Part shown: positions 1 through 8,309 of the stretch, piece by piece
How positions within the stretch are numbered: the first letter of the stretch is position 1
Layout: every line of letters begins with the position of its first letter
NCBI GenBank assembly: GCA_902778455.1
Contig: CACYXR010000031.1
Span: 1 to 34,181 of the forward strand
Length of the DNA: 34,181 bases
Source of the DNA: an uncultured Selenomonadaceae bacterium
Lineage (GTDB): Bacteria > Bacillota > Negativicutes > Selenomonadales > Selenomonadaceae
Reading direction: 5' to 3'
Notes under the pieces: generated by a model
Told to the model about the DNA's origin: nothing
Database searches by the model: none
What the model saw: the letters and a program-made list of their open reading frames with translations, nothing else
Position numbers and translations under genes: made by a program

Positions 1-96
1 GAGAGGTGATTATTTTTTTGTATAACTTCTTGACGCGCACCCGCATAGCGGGTGGTTCTCTGTTTCGCTTCGCTCAACTGGCTAAAGCCTTGAATG

Positions 97-131
97 AAAA
101 AACTGCCACACGATGATGTGGCAGTTTTTTA
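97..131 (-). terminator. Rho-independent terminator after the secreted-protein gene
   Basis: A 14-bp perfect stem (97-110 with 117-130, loop CGATGA) carries A and T runs on its two sides, so it works in either direction. It lies 13 bp beyond the stop of the leftward gene that ends at 144. Confidence 0.85.
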
Positions 132-143
132 TTATGCTCATAC

Positions 144-842
144 TTACAACGAAACATTGATAGTATTCTCGATATAATCCCGGATGGACGTGCCGTCGCT
201 GCTGGATTCGTCGTGAATCTCGCTGGTATGCATCATGACCGCATGATAAATCGAATCCTCGATGCTACCGGGAATCAGGCTTTCCCAGCGACGTCCGTCA
301 TAGCGCAGATTCTTGGATTCGTTGCTCGGACGGCCCATGACTTCCAGCTCCGCGAGAAACTGGATCTGCTGCCGCTTCGGACGAAGCAGGTAATGCTCCA
401 GATAAAATTTCGCCGGATAGGTATAGTCCCCTTCCGCGTATTCCAACGGCTTCAGTTTGATCCAGACATCGATCATCTTCTCTTTGTCGATATGAGGGAT
501 TTTCGAATAACGGGCGGTTTTCCTGTCCATATAATATATGAACGAATCATCGCGCAAAATCTCGATAAACCGCTCGTTCTCGTCTTCGACTACCGCCGTC
601 TCATCATCCGTCGAATAATAGCCGGACGCGCCGCTTTTTCCCGAATAGTCCAGATCGTCGGGAACAGTGCATCGGCAGCGGTTTTCCCATTCCTCGAGGA
701 TCTGTTCCGCCGTCCTGTCGCATTTGCACACGCCGCCGTTTTCCTCGCAGGTGCAGCGATTCTTCGCCGCCATGAGTTGGGACGGCTGGAACAAAACCGC
801 CGCCGTCAGCGCCGCAGCCAACCATTTCCCGTATCGCATCAT
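144..842 (-). CDS. Secreted Cys-containing protein, possible surface-adhesin E-like domain
   Basis: I do not recognise this gene with certainty. I start it at 842 (232 aa) because GGAGGG sits just upstream of two consecutive ATG codons; a longer frame to 950 has no such site and would run through repeat DNA. The N-terminus is a typical Sec signal peptide: Met-Arg-Tyr-Gly-Lys, then a hydrophobic stretch ending near LMAAKN. The mature part begins with a cluster of six cysteines within about 30 residues (CTC, CKC, CRC). After an acidic linker comes a region with IYYMD..., DVWIKL and a W..LIPGS motif. That pattern resembles the surface-adhesin E-like family (PF16747), whose members are small exported proteins; this is a memory-level resemblance. 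It is monocistronic, with its own terminator, and lies next to a repeat block. Confidence 0.6.
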   Translation of the reverse strand: MMRYGKWLAAALTAAVLFQPSQLMAAKNRCTCEENGGVCKCDRTAEQILEEWENRCRCTVPDDLDYSGKSGASGYYSTDDETAVVEDENERFIEILRDDSFIYYMDRKTARYSKIPHIDKEKMIDVWIKLKPLEYAEGDYTYPAKFYLEHYLLRPKRQQIQFLAELEVMGRPSNESKNLRYDGRRWESLIPGSIEDSIYHAVMMHTSEIHDESSSDGTSIRDYIENTINVSL

Positions 843-875
843 TATCCCTCCAAAAGAAATATCGAAAAACTCGCC

Positions 876-1239
876 CTCGCCTTCCCCGTTTGAGACGGCG
901 GCGCGGGAAGCGCGACGGATGAGTTTTTTCAACGTGCTGTTAAACCTCACCCACCGCTAACGCGGTCCCCCCTCCCCAGAGGGGAGGGCAAGGAAAATAT
1001 GAGATTACGCGGTCCCCCTGTACGAAAAGTCCACTGGACTCCCGTGCACAGCGCCTCATCTATCTTGCCTTCCCCTTGAGGGGAAGGTGGCGCGCGAAGC
1101 GCGTCGGATGAGGTGTTCTTAACGTTACGACTTCTCTCATCGTTGCGGTTTTCCACCTCATCCACCGCCTGCGACGGTCTCCCGACCGGGGAGTCCACTG
1201 GACTCCCGCGCAGAGCGCCCCCTCGAGGGGAAGGCAAGG
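876..1239. repeat. Block of four inverted palindromic repeat units in a 500-bp gene-free spacer
   Basis: The spacer 843-1342 has no credible gene. It holds four related units in alternating orientation. Two units (945-993 and 1156-1239) begin CCTCA(C/T)CCACCGC and end GGCAAGG. Two others (about 876-923 and 1065-1113) are their reverse complement, running from GCCTTCCCC to GGATGAG. Opposing units can pair into large cruciforms. The perfect 13-bp palindrome AGTCCACTGGACT occurs at 1028-1040 and 1192-1204. Open frames through this block (for example 947-1237) are low-complexity and follow the repeat, so I do not call them. The units look like non-autonomous interspersed elements. Confidence 0.75.
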
Positions 1240-1342
1240 GATAATTGTTCCTTGCAAAGTCCTTGTGCCATCAAGATTCGGATTGATTTCAAGTGTGGAA
1301 AGTTTTCGTACTTCATATTTTATCACAGAAAACCGTTTTCTG

Positions 1343-2065
1343 TCATTGTCCCAGCGGCTTTTTTTCCGGCGTGCCGGATTTTCTCGGATACGCTTTCGGC
1401 GTCGGCTTCTTTTTTTCGATACGGACAATCGCTCGTCCGTCGTCGAGCCCCGGCAGTTTGACCGGTCTTGCCGTCGGCGCGCCGCCGCCCAGGAGCTTTG
1501 CCGCCGTTTCCGCTTCCTCCATTTCCTCGGCGTAGCGCGCGCCTTTCAGCGCCAGCAGACTGCCGCCGACACGGACAAAGGGAAGCGTGTATTCGGCCAG
1601 CACGGAAAGCCGCGCCACGGCCCTGGAAAACGCAATATCGAATTTCTCCCGATATTCCTTCTGCCGCCCGGCTTCCTCGGCCCGCCCGTGGACGCAGGAA
1701 ACGCCCTTCAAATCCAGCGCCGAAACAACCGTCTCCAGAAATTTCACGCGCTTCTGCAGGGAATCGAGCAAGACCAGCTCCATAGAAGGGAAATAAATCT
1801 TCAGCACCAACCCCGGAAAGCCCGCGCCTGTGCCGACGTCAATCGCGCGCACGCCGTCCCTGAACAGCGCTCCGTCGAAAGCAGAAAGAGAATCGACGAT
1901 ATGCTTGACCGCGACTTCATGCGGCTCGGTAATCGCGGTCAGATTCATTTTATTGTTCCATTCCAATAACAAGGAATAATATAACGCAAGCTGATCCGTC
2001 TGTATGTCATCGAGAGGCGTCCCAAAATCCTCCACCGCCTTTTTCACCTCGTCACGAAATTCCAT
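1343..2065 (-). CDS. rsmG: 16S rRNA (guanine527-N7)-methyltransferase RsmG
   Basis: This cytoplasmic SAM-dependent enzyme methylates G527 of 16S rRNA; its loss in other bacteria gives low-level streptomycin resistance. The protein is 240 aa, the usual size. The N-terminal helical part contains the [14 protein letters not shown] signature (about residues 33-46). It is followed by the SAM-binding motif [12 protein letters not shown] (about 73-84) and the FSRAVA motif near 145. The C-terminus is a basic, Pro-rich tail ([11 protein letters not shown]) longer than needed for the fold. Its start overlaps the end of mnmG by 14 nt, so the two are translationally coupled, as in many Firmicutes. A 19-bp palindrome (1325-1343) overlaps the stop codon but lacks a clear T run. 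Confidence 0.96.
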   Translation of the reverse strand: MEFRDEVKKAVEDFGTPLDDIQTDQLALYYSLLLEWNNKMNLTAITEPHEVAVKHIVDSLSAFDGALFRDGVRAIDVGTGAGFPGLVLKIYFPSMELVLLDSLQKRVKFLETVVSALDLKGVSCVHGRAEEAGRQKEYREKFDIAFSRAVARLSVLAEYTLPFVRVGGSLLALKGARYAEEMEEAETAAKLLGGGAPTARPVKLPGLDDGRAIVRIEKKKPTPKAYPRKSGTPEKKPLGQ

Positions 2066-3959
2066 TTTCCGCTCCTTCTTCCTGCTTCATCCTGCGCTCT
2101 TTTTCCAGCCATACCAAAAGCACCGATACGTCTGCCGGCGATACGCCGGAAATGCGGCCCGCCTGTCCCACGGAACGGGGGCGAACGGAGGCCAGCTTTT
2201 CCCTCGCCTCTTCGCGCAGGCTCGGCACTTTTCCATAGTCCATATCGGGCGGCAGAAGTTTCGTCTCCAGTTTTTCCATTCGCTCGATCTGGTCCTGCTG
2301 ACGGCGGATATATCCTTCGTATGTGACGGTGATATCGACCTGCTTCGCCGCTTCGGCGGAAATCTCCGGCAAGCCGAAAAGCCCGCAGACTTTTTTGTAA
2401 TCGGCTTCCGGCCGGCGCAGCAAGTCAAAAAGCGATGTGACTGTCCGAATCTCTCCCATGCCGGCCGCCGTCAATTTTTCATTTGTTTCGGAACTTGGCG
2501 TCAGCATTGTATTGTTTAAGGTTTTTAACGCTGTTTCAATTTCTTCTTTTTTCTTTTGATAACGAACATATCTTTTATCACTGACAAGACCGACGCGGCG
2601 ACCGTATTCGGTCAGCCGGAGGTCGGCATTGTCCTGCCGGAGAATTAAACGGTACTCGGCCCGGGAGGTCATCATCCGGTACGGCTCGTTTGTGCCTTTC
2701 GTGACGAGATCGTCAATCAACACGCCAATATACGCCTCCGAGCGTTTCAGTACCAAAGGTTCTCCTCCTTTGACCTGCATCGCCGCGTTGATCCCGGCAA
2801 TCAATCCCTGCGCCGCCGCTTCCTCATAACCGGAGGTGCCGTTGGACTGGCCCGCCGAGAAAAAGCCGCGGATATTTTTCAGCTCCAACGTCGGCGAAAG
2901 CTGGGTCGGATCGATGCAGTCATACTCGATCGCGTAGCCGGCGCGCATCACCCGGCAATGGCGGAGCCCCGGAATCGTGTGCAGGAAAGCGATCTGCACA
3001 TCGACGGGCAGGCTGGTGGACATGCCCTGCACATACATTTCCTGCGTATGGATCCCTTCCGGCTCGATGAAAAGCTGGTGCCGCTCCTTGTCGGGAAAGC
3101 GCACTATCTTCGTCTCGATGGACGGGCAGTAACGCGGCCCGACGCCTTTGATCACGCCGTTGGCCATCGGCGCGCGGTGGATATTCTCACGGATGACCTT
3201 ATGGGTTTCCTCATTCGTATAAGAAAGCCAGCAGGGCGCGACACTGCGCGTCGGTTCATCGGTCATGAACGAAAAGGCCGCCGCCTCATCGTCCCCCGGC
3301 TGGATTTCCATTTCGTCGTAATCGAGGGAGCGGGCGTCGACGCGGGCCGGCGTCCCCGTCTTGAAACGCATCAGTTTTATGCCGAGACGATTCAGGGAAT
3401 CGGTCAGCTTCATGGCCGCGCGCTGGCCGTTCGGTCCGGCGTCGTAGGTCGTCTCTCCGATAATGATGCGCCCGCGCAAATATGTCCCGGTTGCAAGTAT
3501 CACCGCCCTGCAGCGGTAAATCTCGCCGGTTTCCACGACGACGCCGCAGACTTTTCCTGCCTCGACCTGCACATCTTCGATTAAAATCTGTTTTACGTCG
3601 AGATTTTCCTGCTTTTCGCAGGTTTCCTTCATCGTGAATTGGTAACGCTTTTTGTCCGCCTGCGCACGCAGCGCGTGAACCGCCGGACCTTTGCCGGTAT
3701 TCAGCAGCCGGGACTGGATTGCGGTTTTGTCGATATTCAGCCCCATTTCCCCGCCGAGGGCGTCTACCTCGCGGACGAGATGACCTTTCGCCGGGCCGCC
3801 GATGGACGGATTACAGGGCATCAAAGCGATATTGTCCATCGAAAGCGTGGCGAGCAGCGTCCGACAGCCAATCCTCGCCGCAGCCAGTCCGGCCTCGACG
3901 CCGGCATGTCCGGCTCCAATTACGACAACATCATATTCTCCCGCAACAAACACTTTCAT
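2052..3959 (-). CDS. mnmG: tRNA uridine-5-carboxymethylaminomethyl modification enzyme MnmG (GidA)
   Basis: This is the FAD-dependent partner of MnmE. Together they install the cmnm5 group on the wobble uridine of certain tRNAs, using methylene-tetrahydrofolate and glycine. The 635 aa are full length. The dinucleotide-binding motif VVIGAGHAG lies at residues 12-20. The family signature [12 protein letters not shown] lies near residue 50, and a second family block ([16 protein letters not shown]) near 370. The start is supported by GAGGTAAG 4-5 nt upstream. The gene is coupled to rsmG downstream. It is separated from mnmE by 185 bp of very AT-rich DNA, which probably holds its own promoter, although I see no consensus -35. 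Confidence 0.97.
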   Translation of the reverse strand: MKVFVAGEYDVVVIGAGHAGVEAGLAAARIGCRTLLATLSMDNIALMPCNPSIGGPAKGHLVREVDALGGEMGLNIDKTAIQSRLLNTGKGPAVHALRAQADKKRYQFTMKETCEKQENLDVKQILIEDVQVEAGKVCGVVVETGEIYRCRAVILATGTYLRGRIIIGETTYDAGPNGQRAAMKLTDSLNRLGIKLMRFKTGTPARVDARSLDYDEMEIQPGDDEAAAFSFMTDEPTRSVAPCWLSYTNEETHKVIRENIHRAPMANGVIKGVGPRYCPSIETKIVRFPDKERHQLFIEPEGIHTQEMYVQGMSTSLPVDVQIAFLHTIPGLRHCRVMRAGYAIEYDCIDPTQLSPTLELKNIRGFFSAGQSNGTSGYEEAAAQGLIAGINAAMQVKGGEPLVLKRSEAYIGVLIDDLVTKGTNEPYRMMTSRAEYRLILRQDNADLRLTEYGRRVGLVSDKRYVRYQKKKEEIETALKTLNNTMLTPSSETNEKLTAAGMGEIRTVTSLFDLLRRPEADYKKVCGLFGLPEISAEAAKQVDITVTYEGYIRRQQDQIERMEKLETKLLPPDMDYGKVPSLREEAREKLASVRPRSVGQAGRISGVSPADVSVLLVWLEKERRMKQEEGAENGIS

Positions 3960-4144
3960 CTTACCTCATTTTCTGTTTCAATTTCTCTTTATTTTGTGAT
4001 GATAATATATTTTTTATAAAGAACATAAACATTATTTAATGTTATATTATTAATTCATCTATAAAAATTATTATTTTAGAAGTTTTTCCATCATTTTTTC
4101 TCGTAAAAAATCCTGTGTAATTGTAATTAATAATTACAAACACA
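3960..4144. other. AT-rich mnmG-mnmE spacer with a 19-bp palindrome
   Basis: This 185-bp gap is far more AT-rich than its neighbours. At 4121-4139 it carries a perfect palindrome (TTGTAATTA, A, TAATTACAA), extendable to TGTGT/ACACA flanks by skipping two bases. It starts a few bases beyond the mnmE stop. It could be a weak terminator stem, but there is no T run, or a binding site upstream of mnmG. No gene is seen here. Confidence 0.4.
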
Positions 4145-5536
4145 TCATTTTCCGAGGCAGAACTTGCTGAAAATCTCGTCGATGATGTCCTCTCCGACGG
4201 TTTCGCCGGTGATTTCTCCCAATGCCTCCCATGCCGAGCGAAGATCGATGGAAACGAAATCAGCGCTCATACCGTTTTCGATCGTTTGCATGGCATTGGC
4301 CAGATACTCCGACGCGCGGCGCAAAATGTCGGCTTCCCTCACATCGTTGACAAACGAGGCTTCGTCACCTTTCAGTTCGCCTCCATAAACCTTTTCTTCA
4401 ATCAGATGCGACAGGGCTTCGATGCCTTCCCCGGTCTTCGCGGAAATCTGGAGCACGACGGCTTCCGTCACGTTGGCGCGAATGGTCTTCTCATAGCTTT
4501 CCTCGTATTTCTGCGGCTGGTCGGATTTATTGATCAGGAACACGGAGTCCCTTTCCTTCGCGATGCGGAGAATTTCCTCGTCCTCCGCCGTCATCGGAAC
4601 CGAGCCGTCAAAAACGATCAGGACCAGCGCCGCTTCTTCGGCGCAGGCCCGCGCCCTTTCAATTCCGATTTTTTCCACTTCGTCCTTCGCCTCTCGGATT
4701 CCGGCGGTATCGGTCAGCACCAGCGGAATGCCGCCGACATTGACAAAAGCCTCGATGCTGTCCCGCGTCGTGCCCGGAATATCGGTGACGATCGCGCGTT
4801 CCTCGAGAAGCAGCGCGTTCAAAAGACTTGATTTCCCGACGTTCGGTTTTCCGATGATAGCCGTCCGAAGCCCGTCCTTCAAAATTCGTCCGGCATGGGC
4901 CGTTTTTAGTAATGTATCAATATTTTCTTTTATAATAACAAGACGGAGATTGATGTCATCAAGCACGACTTCATCGATCTCGTCCTCGGGAAAATCAATG
5001 GTCGCTTCCAGATGTGCTATCATATCGAGAATCTTATGGCGAAGTTCGACGATCTTGCCAGAGAATTTTCCGGACAACCGTCCTGAAGCCATGCGAAGCG
5101 ACGCTTTTGTTTTCGCGCCTACGATTTCCATCACGGCCTGCGCTTCGGAGAGATCGATGCGCCCGTTCAGGAAAGCGCGCTTCGTGAATTCTCCCCGCTG
5201 GGCCGGACGGGCGCCGAGGGCAAAGGTCCTCTCCAGCACGGAACGAAGCACCACCGCTCCGCCATGGCATTGCAGCTCTATGACGTCTTCCTTCGTATAG
5301 GAATTCGGCGTTCGCATGACAAGCATCAGCGCCTCGTCGATGATTTTCCCTTTTTCATCCAGGATATGACCGTAGGAAAAGGAAGAAGAACGAATATCCT
5401 CTATTTTTTTCCCGCTTCTCGCGCGGAACATGACGTCCGCGATTGCAAAGGCTTCGTCGCCGCTCAAGCGGACAATCCCGACGCCCCCTTCCCCCGGCGG
5501 CGTCACAATAGCGCTGATGGTATCTCCCTGCTGCAT
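4145..5536 (-). CDS. mnmE: tRNA modification GTPase MnmE (TrmE)
   Basis: This potassium-activated GTPase works in a complex with MnmG on wobble-uridine modification. The 463 aa match the family. The N-terminal folate-binding domain starts with the TISAIVTPPGEGGVGIVRLSG signature. The inserted G domain has GKPNVGKSSL (G1, about residue 228), DTAGI (G3) and NKSD (G4). The last five residues are FCLGK, the conserved C-terminal catalytic-cysteine motif (usually C-I/L-G-K). It lies 75 bp downstream of jag, with a terminator between them, so it is probably transcribed on its own. Confidence 0.97.
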   Translation of the reverse strand: MQQGDTISAIVTPPGEGGVGIVRLSGDEAFAIADVMFRARSGKKIEDIRSSSFSYGHILDEKGKIIDEALMLVMRTPNSYTKEDVIELQCHGGAVVLRSVLERTFALGARPAQRGEFTKRAFLNGRIDLSEAQAVMEIVGAKTKASLRMASGRLSGKFSGKIVELRHKILDMIAHLEATIDFPEDEIDEVVLDDINLRLVIIKENIDTLLKTAHAGRILKDGLRTAIIGKPNVGKSSLLNALLLEERAIVTDIPGTTRDSIEAFVNVGGIPLVLTDTAGIREAKDEVEKIGIERARACAEEAALVLIVFDGSVPMTAEDEEILRIAKERDSVFLINKSDQPQKYEESYEKTIRANVTEAVVLQISAKTGEGIEALSHLIEEKVYGGELKGDEASFVNDVREADILRRASEYLANAMQTIENGMSADFVSIDLRSAWEALGEITGETVGEDIIDEIFSKFCLGK

Positions 5537-5560
5537 AATTCTCTCCTCTATACCTGTAAG

Positions 5561-5592
5561 AAAAAAGCCGCCGCAGTTGTATGCGACGGCTT
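5561..5592 (-). terminator. Terminator after jag
   Basis: Read on the minus strand, an 11-bp GC-rich stem with one mismatch (AAGCCGTCGCA with TGCGGCGGCTT) is followed by TTTTTTC. It separates the yidC-jag unit from mnmE. Confidence 0.8.
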
Positions 5593-5611
5593 CATTTCAG
5601 CCATATTACGG

Positions 5612-6457
5612 TTATTCTTCCGCCGCCCGACGGTCACGATCACGGTATCCGCCCCGTCCTCTCATCGGCTCGATGACGACTTTGCGGAACGGCTCGTCGC
5701 CTGCGCTGTATGTGGACACGCGGCGATTTTCCTGGAGCGCCATATGGATGATTTTCCTTTCATGGCGGTTCATCGGCTCCAGCATGATCCGCTGGCGCGT
5801 ACGCAAGGCCTTGTCCGCGAGCCGCGACGCCAAACGGCGAAGCGTCTCTTCGCGGCGATTCCTGTAATGCTCAACGTCAAGCACGATATGGATGCGCTTC
5901 TCGGTCAGGCCGTGATTGGCGGCCAGATTTGTCAGATATTGCAACGAATCCAGCGTTTGACCGTGCTTCCCGATCAAGATGCCGAGATCCTCTCCGGACA
6001 TATTCAGAATGAAAGCCTCTTCGCTCTTTTCACGCTCGATATGAACTTCAAGATGCATCGACGCGAAAATCTGCTGCAGGAAGGTTTCCGCCTTTTCCAG
6101 CGGAGCGGCAGCTTCTTCTTCGGATACCATTTCACGACGGGGACGTTCCTGACGTTCCGTATGCTCGAAATTTTCCTCTTTCGCCTGCTTCTTTACAAGA
6201 TCTCCTACCTGCAGGGAAGTTTCGATTACCTCCGGCATTGGCATTTCGTCGTTTTTGACGTCCTGCCTCCCTGCAGCATCGTCTTTGACCGTCACGCGCA
6301 CTTTCGCGTCATGGCCTCCGATCAATCCAAGAAATCCCTTGGAGGCTTCCTCCAGAATCTCTACTTTCGCTTCTTCCTCGCCAATCCCAAGCTCCGCCAG
6401 TGCGGCCTTTTTTGCCTCTTCGACAGTCTTGGCGGATTTTTCAACACTTCTCGCCAT
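5612..6457 (-). CDS. jag: Jag/KhpB-family RNA-binding protein
   Basis: This cytoplasmic RNA-binding protein is usually encoded next to yidC and is linked in other Firmicutes to cell elongation and sRNA/mRNA binding. I start at 6457 (281 aa): MARSVEKSAKTVEEA is the Jag N-terminal domain. The frame to 6574 would overlap yidC and adds only a basic artefact. The order is Jag_N (1-55), an acidic/charged linker, a KH domain with the loop IGKHGQTL (about 150), and an R3H domain with MNRHERKIIH (R-x3-H; about 235). It ends in an Arg/Asp-rich tail. Only one base separates it from the yidC stop, and AAAGGA precedes the start, so the two are one operon. Confidence 0.93.
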   Translation of the reverse strand: MARSVEKSAKTVEEAKKAALAELGIGEEEAKVEILEEASKGFLGLIGGHDAKVRVTVKDDAAGRQDVKNDEMPMPEVIETSLQVGDLVKKQAKEENFEHTERQERPRREMVSEEEAAAPLEKAETFLQQIFASMHLEVHIEREKSEEAFILNMSGEDLGILIGKHGQTLDSLQYLTNLAANHGLTEKRIHIVLDVEHYRNRREETLRRLASRLADKALRTRQRIMLEPMNRHERKIIHMALQENRRVSTYSAGDEPFRKVVIEPMRGRGGYRDRDRRAAEE

Positions 6458-6458
6458 T

Positions 6459-7175
6459 TTATTTTCCTTTCTTCTTGTTCTTCTTGGCCTCTTTTTGCTC
6501 CGCTTTCGCCGATTTTTCTTTTTCCGGCTTCTTCTCTCCGCGGAACATCCACCACTGCTGCAAACCCTGCACAAAATTCATCGTGATCCAATACAGGACA
6601 AGACCGGCCGCGAAATTCCAACTGATCCATCCGATAAACAGCGGCATCATGTAGGCCATCATCTTCGCTTGTCCGCCGCCCTCCGACGGCGTCGTCTGAA
6701 TCGAGACGACATAAGTCGTGAGCGCGGAGACTATCGGAAGGATATGCAGCGGATCGGCTTCCGAAAGGGAAGGGATCCAGAAGAACGACGGATCGCCCGC
6801 ATAGGTCATATCCCGGAGCGCGTAATAAATCGCCATCAGGATCGGCATCTGCACAAGAAGAGGCAGACATCCGGCAAAAGGATTGACGCCGGCGCTTTCA
6901 TACAATTTTGCCATTTCCTGCTGCAGAAGCTGCGGATTGTTCTTGTACTCCTCCTGAAGCTTCTTCATTTTCGGCTGAAGCTCCTGAAGCCCTTTCATGG
7001 ACTTGATCTGCTTCATGGTAAGCGGATACAGCAGCATCTTGATGATGATGGTCAGCAGGATAATGGCGACGCCATAATTCGGAAAACCTGCGTCGGACAG
7101 CATCTTATAAAGTACATTGATTCCTGTTTGGAACAAATGGACAATAGGGTCAAGCAGAGAACCAAAAAAATCCAA
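6459..7175 (-). CDS. yidC: Membrane protein insertase YidC (Oxa1 family)
   Basis: This enzyme inserts and folds membrane proteins, alone or with SecYEG. The 238 aa are the short Gram-positive-type form without the large periplasmic domain. There is no lipobox: it begins directly with a short amphipathic segment and then the first membrane helix. Recognisable blocks are IIKMLLYPLTMKQ (about 46-58), GCLPLLVQMPI (about 102-112) and three later hydrophobic helices. The groove arginine of many YidC proteins (before x-x-L-x-P-L) is a lysine here, a tolerated variant. The tail (about 210-238) is Lys/Glu-rich, fitting the ribosome-binding tail seen in this family. It is the promoter-proximal gene of yidC-jag, and a terminator precedes it after yidD. 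Confidence 0.95.
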   Translation of the reverse strand: MDFFGSLLDPIVHLFQTGINVLYKMLSDAGFPNYGVAIILLTIIIKMLLYPLTMKQIKSMKGLQELQPKMKKLQEEYKNNPQLLQQEMAKLYESAGVNPFAGCLPLLVQMPILMAIYYALRDMTYAGDPSFFWIPSLSEADPLHILPIVSALTTYVVSIQTTPSEGGGQAKMMAYMMPLFIGWISWNFAAGLVLYWITMNFVQGLQQWWMFRGEKKPEKEKSAKAEQKEAKKNKKKGK

Positions 7176-7213
7176 TCTATCACATCCTAAATCTCAAGAA
7201 CAAGCTTCTTTCT

Positions 7214-7240
7214 AAAAATGCCCGGCTTTCCCGGGCATTT
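7214..7240 (-). terminator. Terminator after yidD
   Basis: A 10-bp stem (7216-7225 with 7231-7240: AAATGCCCGG/CCGGGCATTT) is followed on the minus strand by TTTTTA. It closes the rpmH-rnpA-yidD unit. Confidence 0.85.
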
Positions 7241-7247
7241 CCATTTT

Positions 7248-7460
7248 CTACGGCACGGGGTCATATCCGCTGCTTCCGAAAGGATGACAGCGGAAAATTC
7301 TTTTCAAGGCCATCCATCCGCCTTTTGCGGCCCCGTATTTTTCAACTGCAATCATTGCGTATTCCGAACAGGTCGGAATATAACGGCAACAGGGAAGTTT
7401 CATCGGAGACAGATACACACGGTAAAACCGAATCAAAAAAAGAAGTAACTTTTTTGCCAT
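7248..7460 (-). CDS. yidD: Membrane protein insertion efficiency factor YidD
   Basis: A 70-aa membrane-associated protein that in other bacteria assists YidC-dependent insertion. The start at 7460 gives [19 protein letters not shown]; a 46-residue extension to 7598 would overlap rnpA in another frame and is not used. The hallmark C-C-x-Y-x-P-T-C-S-E-Y is present as [11 protein letters not shown] (about 24-34), and the protein ends with [14 protein letters not shown], the conserved C-terminus. One base separates it from the rnpA stop, so translation is coupled. Confidence 0.95.
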   Translation of the reverse strand: MAKKLLLFLIRFYRVYLSPMKLPCCRYIPTCSEYAMIAVEKYGAAKGGWMALKRIFRCHPFGSSGYDPVP

Positions 7461-7461
7461 C

Positions 7462-7818
7462 TCAAACTTTCCCCTGCCGCAGGATCGACGCCCGCCCGGC
7501 CAATTCCAGGAAGGCCCGTTCCATTTGCGGTTCTTTGACGCCGACTGCTGGTTTTCTCGCGACAAGCAGAAAATAAAACCCTTCCGCCAACCGATCAAAA
7601 TTTTTCCGATAGCTTTCGCGCATCAGTCTTTTGAGACGATTGCGCGTTACGGCATTTCCCAGTTTTTTCCCGGCGGCAAATCCCGCTTTCCTTTCCGGTC
7701 CGTTTACCGGAAAGACATAGAGCACCAAATAACGATTTGCCCACGAACGCCCATGGAGATAAACCTCCTGGAACATCCGCTTATTACGCAAGATATTGCG
7801 TTTCGGCAGTTTCAGCAT
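7462..7818 (-). CDS. rnpA: Ribonuclease P protein component RnpA
   Basis: This is the protein subunit of RNase P, which cleaves 5' leaders of pre-tRNAs. It is 118 aa and highly basic. The N-terminus carries [17 protein letters not shown], and the RNR signature is seen as [17 protein letters not shown] (about 52-68). It lies between rpmH and yidD in the usual order, with a 67-bp gap from rpmH. Confidence 0.96.
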   Translation of the reverse strand: MLKLPKRNILRNKRMFQEVYLHGRSWANRYLVLYVFPVNGPERKAGFAAGKKLGNAVTRNRLKRLMRESYRKNFDRLAEGFYFLLVARKPAVGVKEPQMERAFLELAGRASILRQGKV

Positions 7819-7885
7819 AAATTCAAGAACTCCATCATATTATAAGGAAGTCTTTCATTTTCCCGGGAACCTAAATAACAGTCCC

Positions 7886-8020
7886 TTATGCGGAAATTTG
7901 CTTTCTGCCTTTCTGACGGCGATTCTTCAAAACGAGACGTCCGCCTTTCGTCTTCATGCGGGCACGAAAACCATGAGTTACCTTGCGATAGTGCTTGTTC
8001 GGCTGATAAGTGCGCTTCAA
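7886..8020 (-). CDS. rpmH: 50S ribosomal protein L34
   Basis: A 44-aa very basic ribosomal protein. The reverse strand of 7886-8020 encodes (M)[19 protein letters not shown]... ending in GRKQISA and TAA, the full family length with all conserved blocks. The start codon is TTG at 8020. No ATG is available, and AGGAGGAG lies at the right distance upstream, which decides the start. It is the first gene of the rpmH-rnpA-yidD unit and is driven by a perfect-consensus promoter. Confidence 0.96.
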   Translation of the reverse strand: MKRTYQPNKHYRKVTHGFRARMKTKGGRLVLKNRRQKGRKQISA

Positions 8021-8105
8021 TTCTTCTCCTCCTCTCTGTTTTTCGCTGTTCTATCTTCCAATTCCCCGCCGTCAGCGGTCGGGAAGTCGAAAAATCACTT
8101 TAATG

Positions 8106-8134
8106 ATTATAGACTACAGGCCGTGCGGTGTCAA
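8106..8134 (-). promoter_or_regulatory. Consensus vegetative promoter for rpmH
   Basis: On the minus strand TTGACA (8129-8134) and TATAAT (8106-8111) are separated by exactly 17 bp, a perfect match to the housekeeping sigma consensus. It gives a leader of about 80 nt before the rpmH start. Confidence 0.88.
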
Positions 8135-8167
8135 CACATACGACTTTTAATTTTCCTCTAAAAATTG

Positions 8168-8196
8168 TTGATTCCTTCTTTCACGTCTGATAAAAT
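8168..8196 (+). promoter_or_regulatory. Probable dnaA promoter
   Basis: TTGATT (8168-8173), 17 bp, then TAAAAT (8191-8196). It fires toward dnaA about 110 bp away. The inverted DnaA-box pair lies just after the predicted start of transcription, consistent with DnaA autoregulation. Confidence 0.6.
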
Positions 8197-8227
8197 ATCG
8201 TCGGTATATCTGTTCAATCCTTAAAAA

Positions 8228-8261
8228 GTTATCCACATTTGTTAATAAAAATGTGGATAAC
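8228..8261. promoter_or_regulatory. Inverted pair of perfect DnaA boxes upstream of dnaA (oriC part 1)
   Basis: TTATCCACA (8229-8237, plus) and its inverse TGTGGATAA (8252-8260) both match the 9-mer consensus exactly. They form a 13-bp perfect inverted repeat (8228-8240 with 8249-8261). This is the upstream half of a bipartite origin and a likely dnaA autoregulatory site. The surrounding 8021-8309 holds no gene. Confidence 0.9.
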
Positions 8262-8309
8262 AGATTTTTTTGACCTCTTTTTACCTTTTTTTGGCAGGTG
8301 TAAAGCTTC

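Noticed and set aside
947..1428. Open frames of 96 and 122 codons on the minus strand
   Set aside because: They follow the palindromic repeat units, have repetitive Pro/Arg/Gly composition and no ribosome-binding site.
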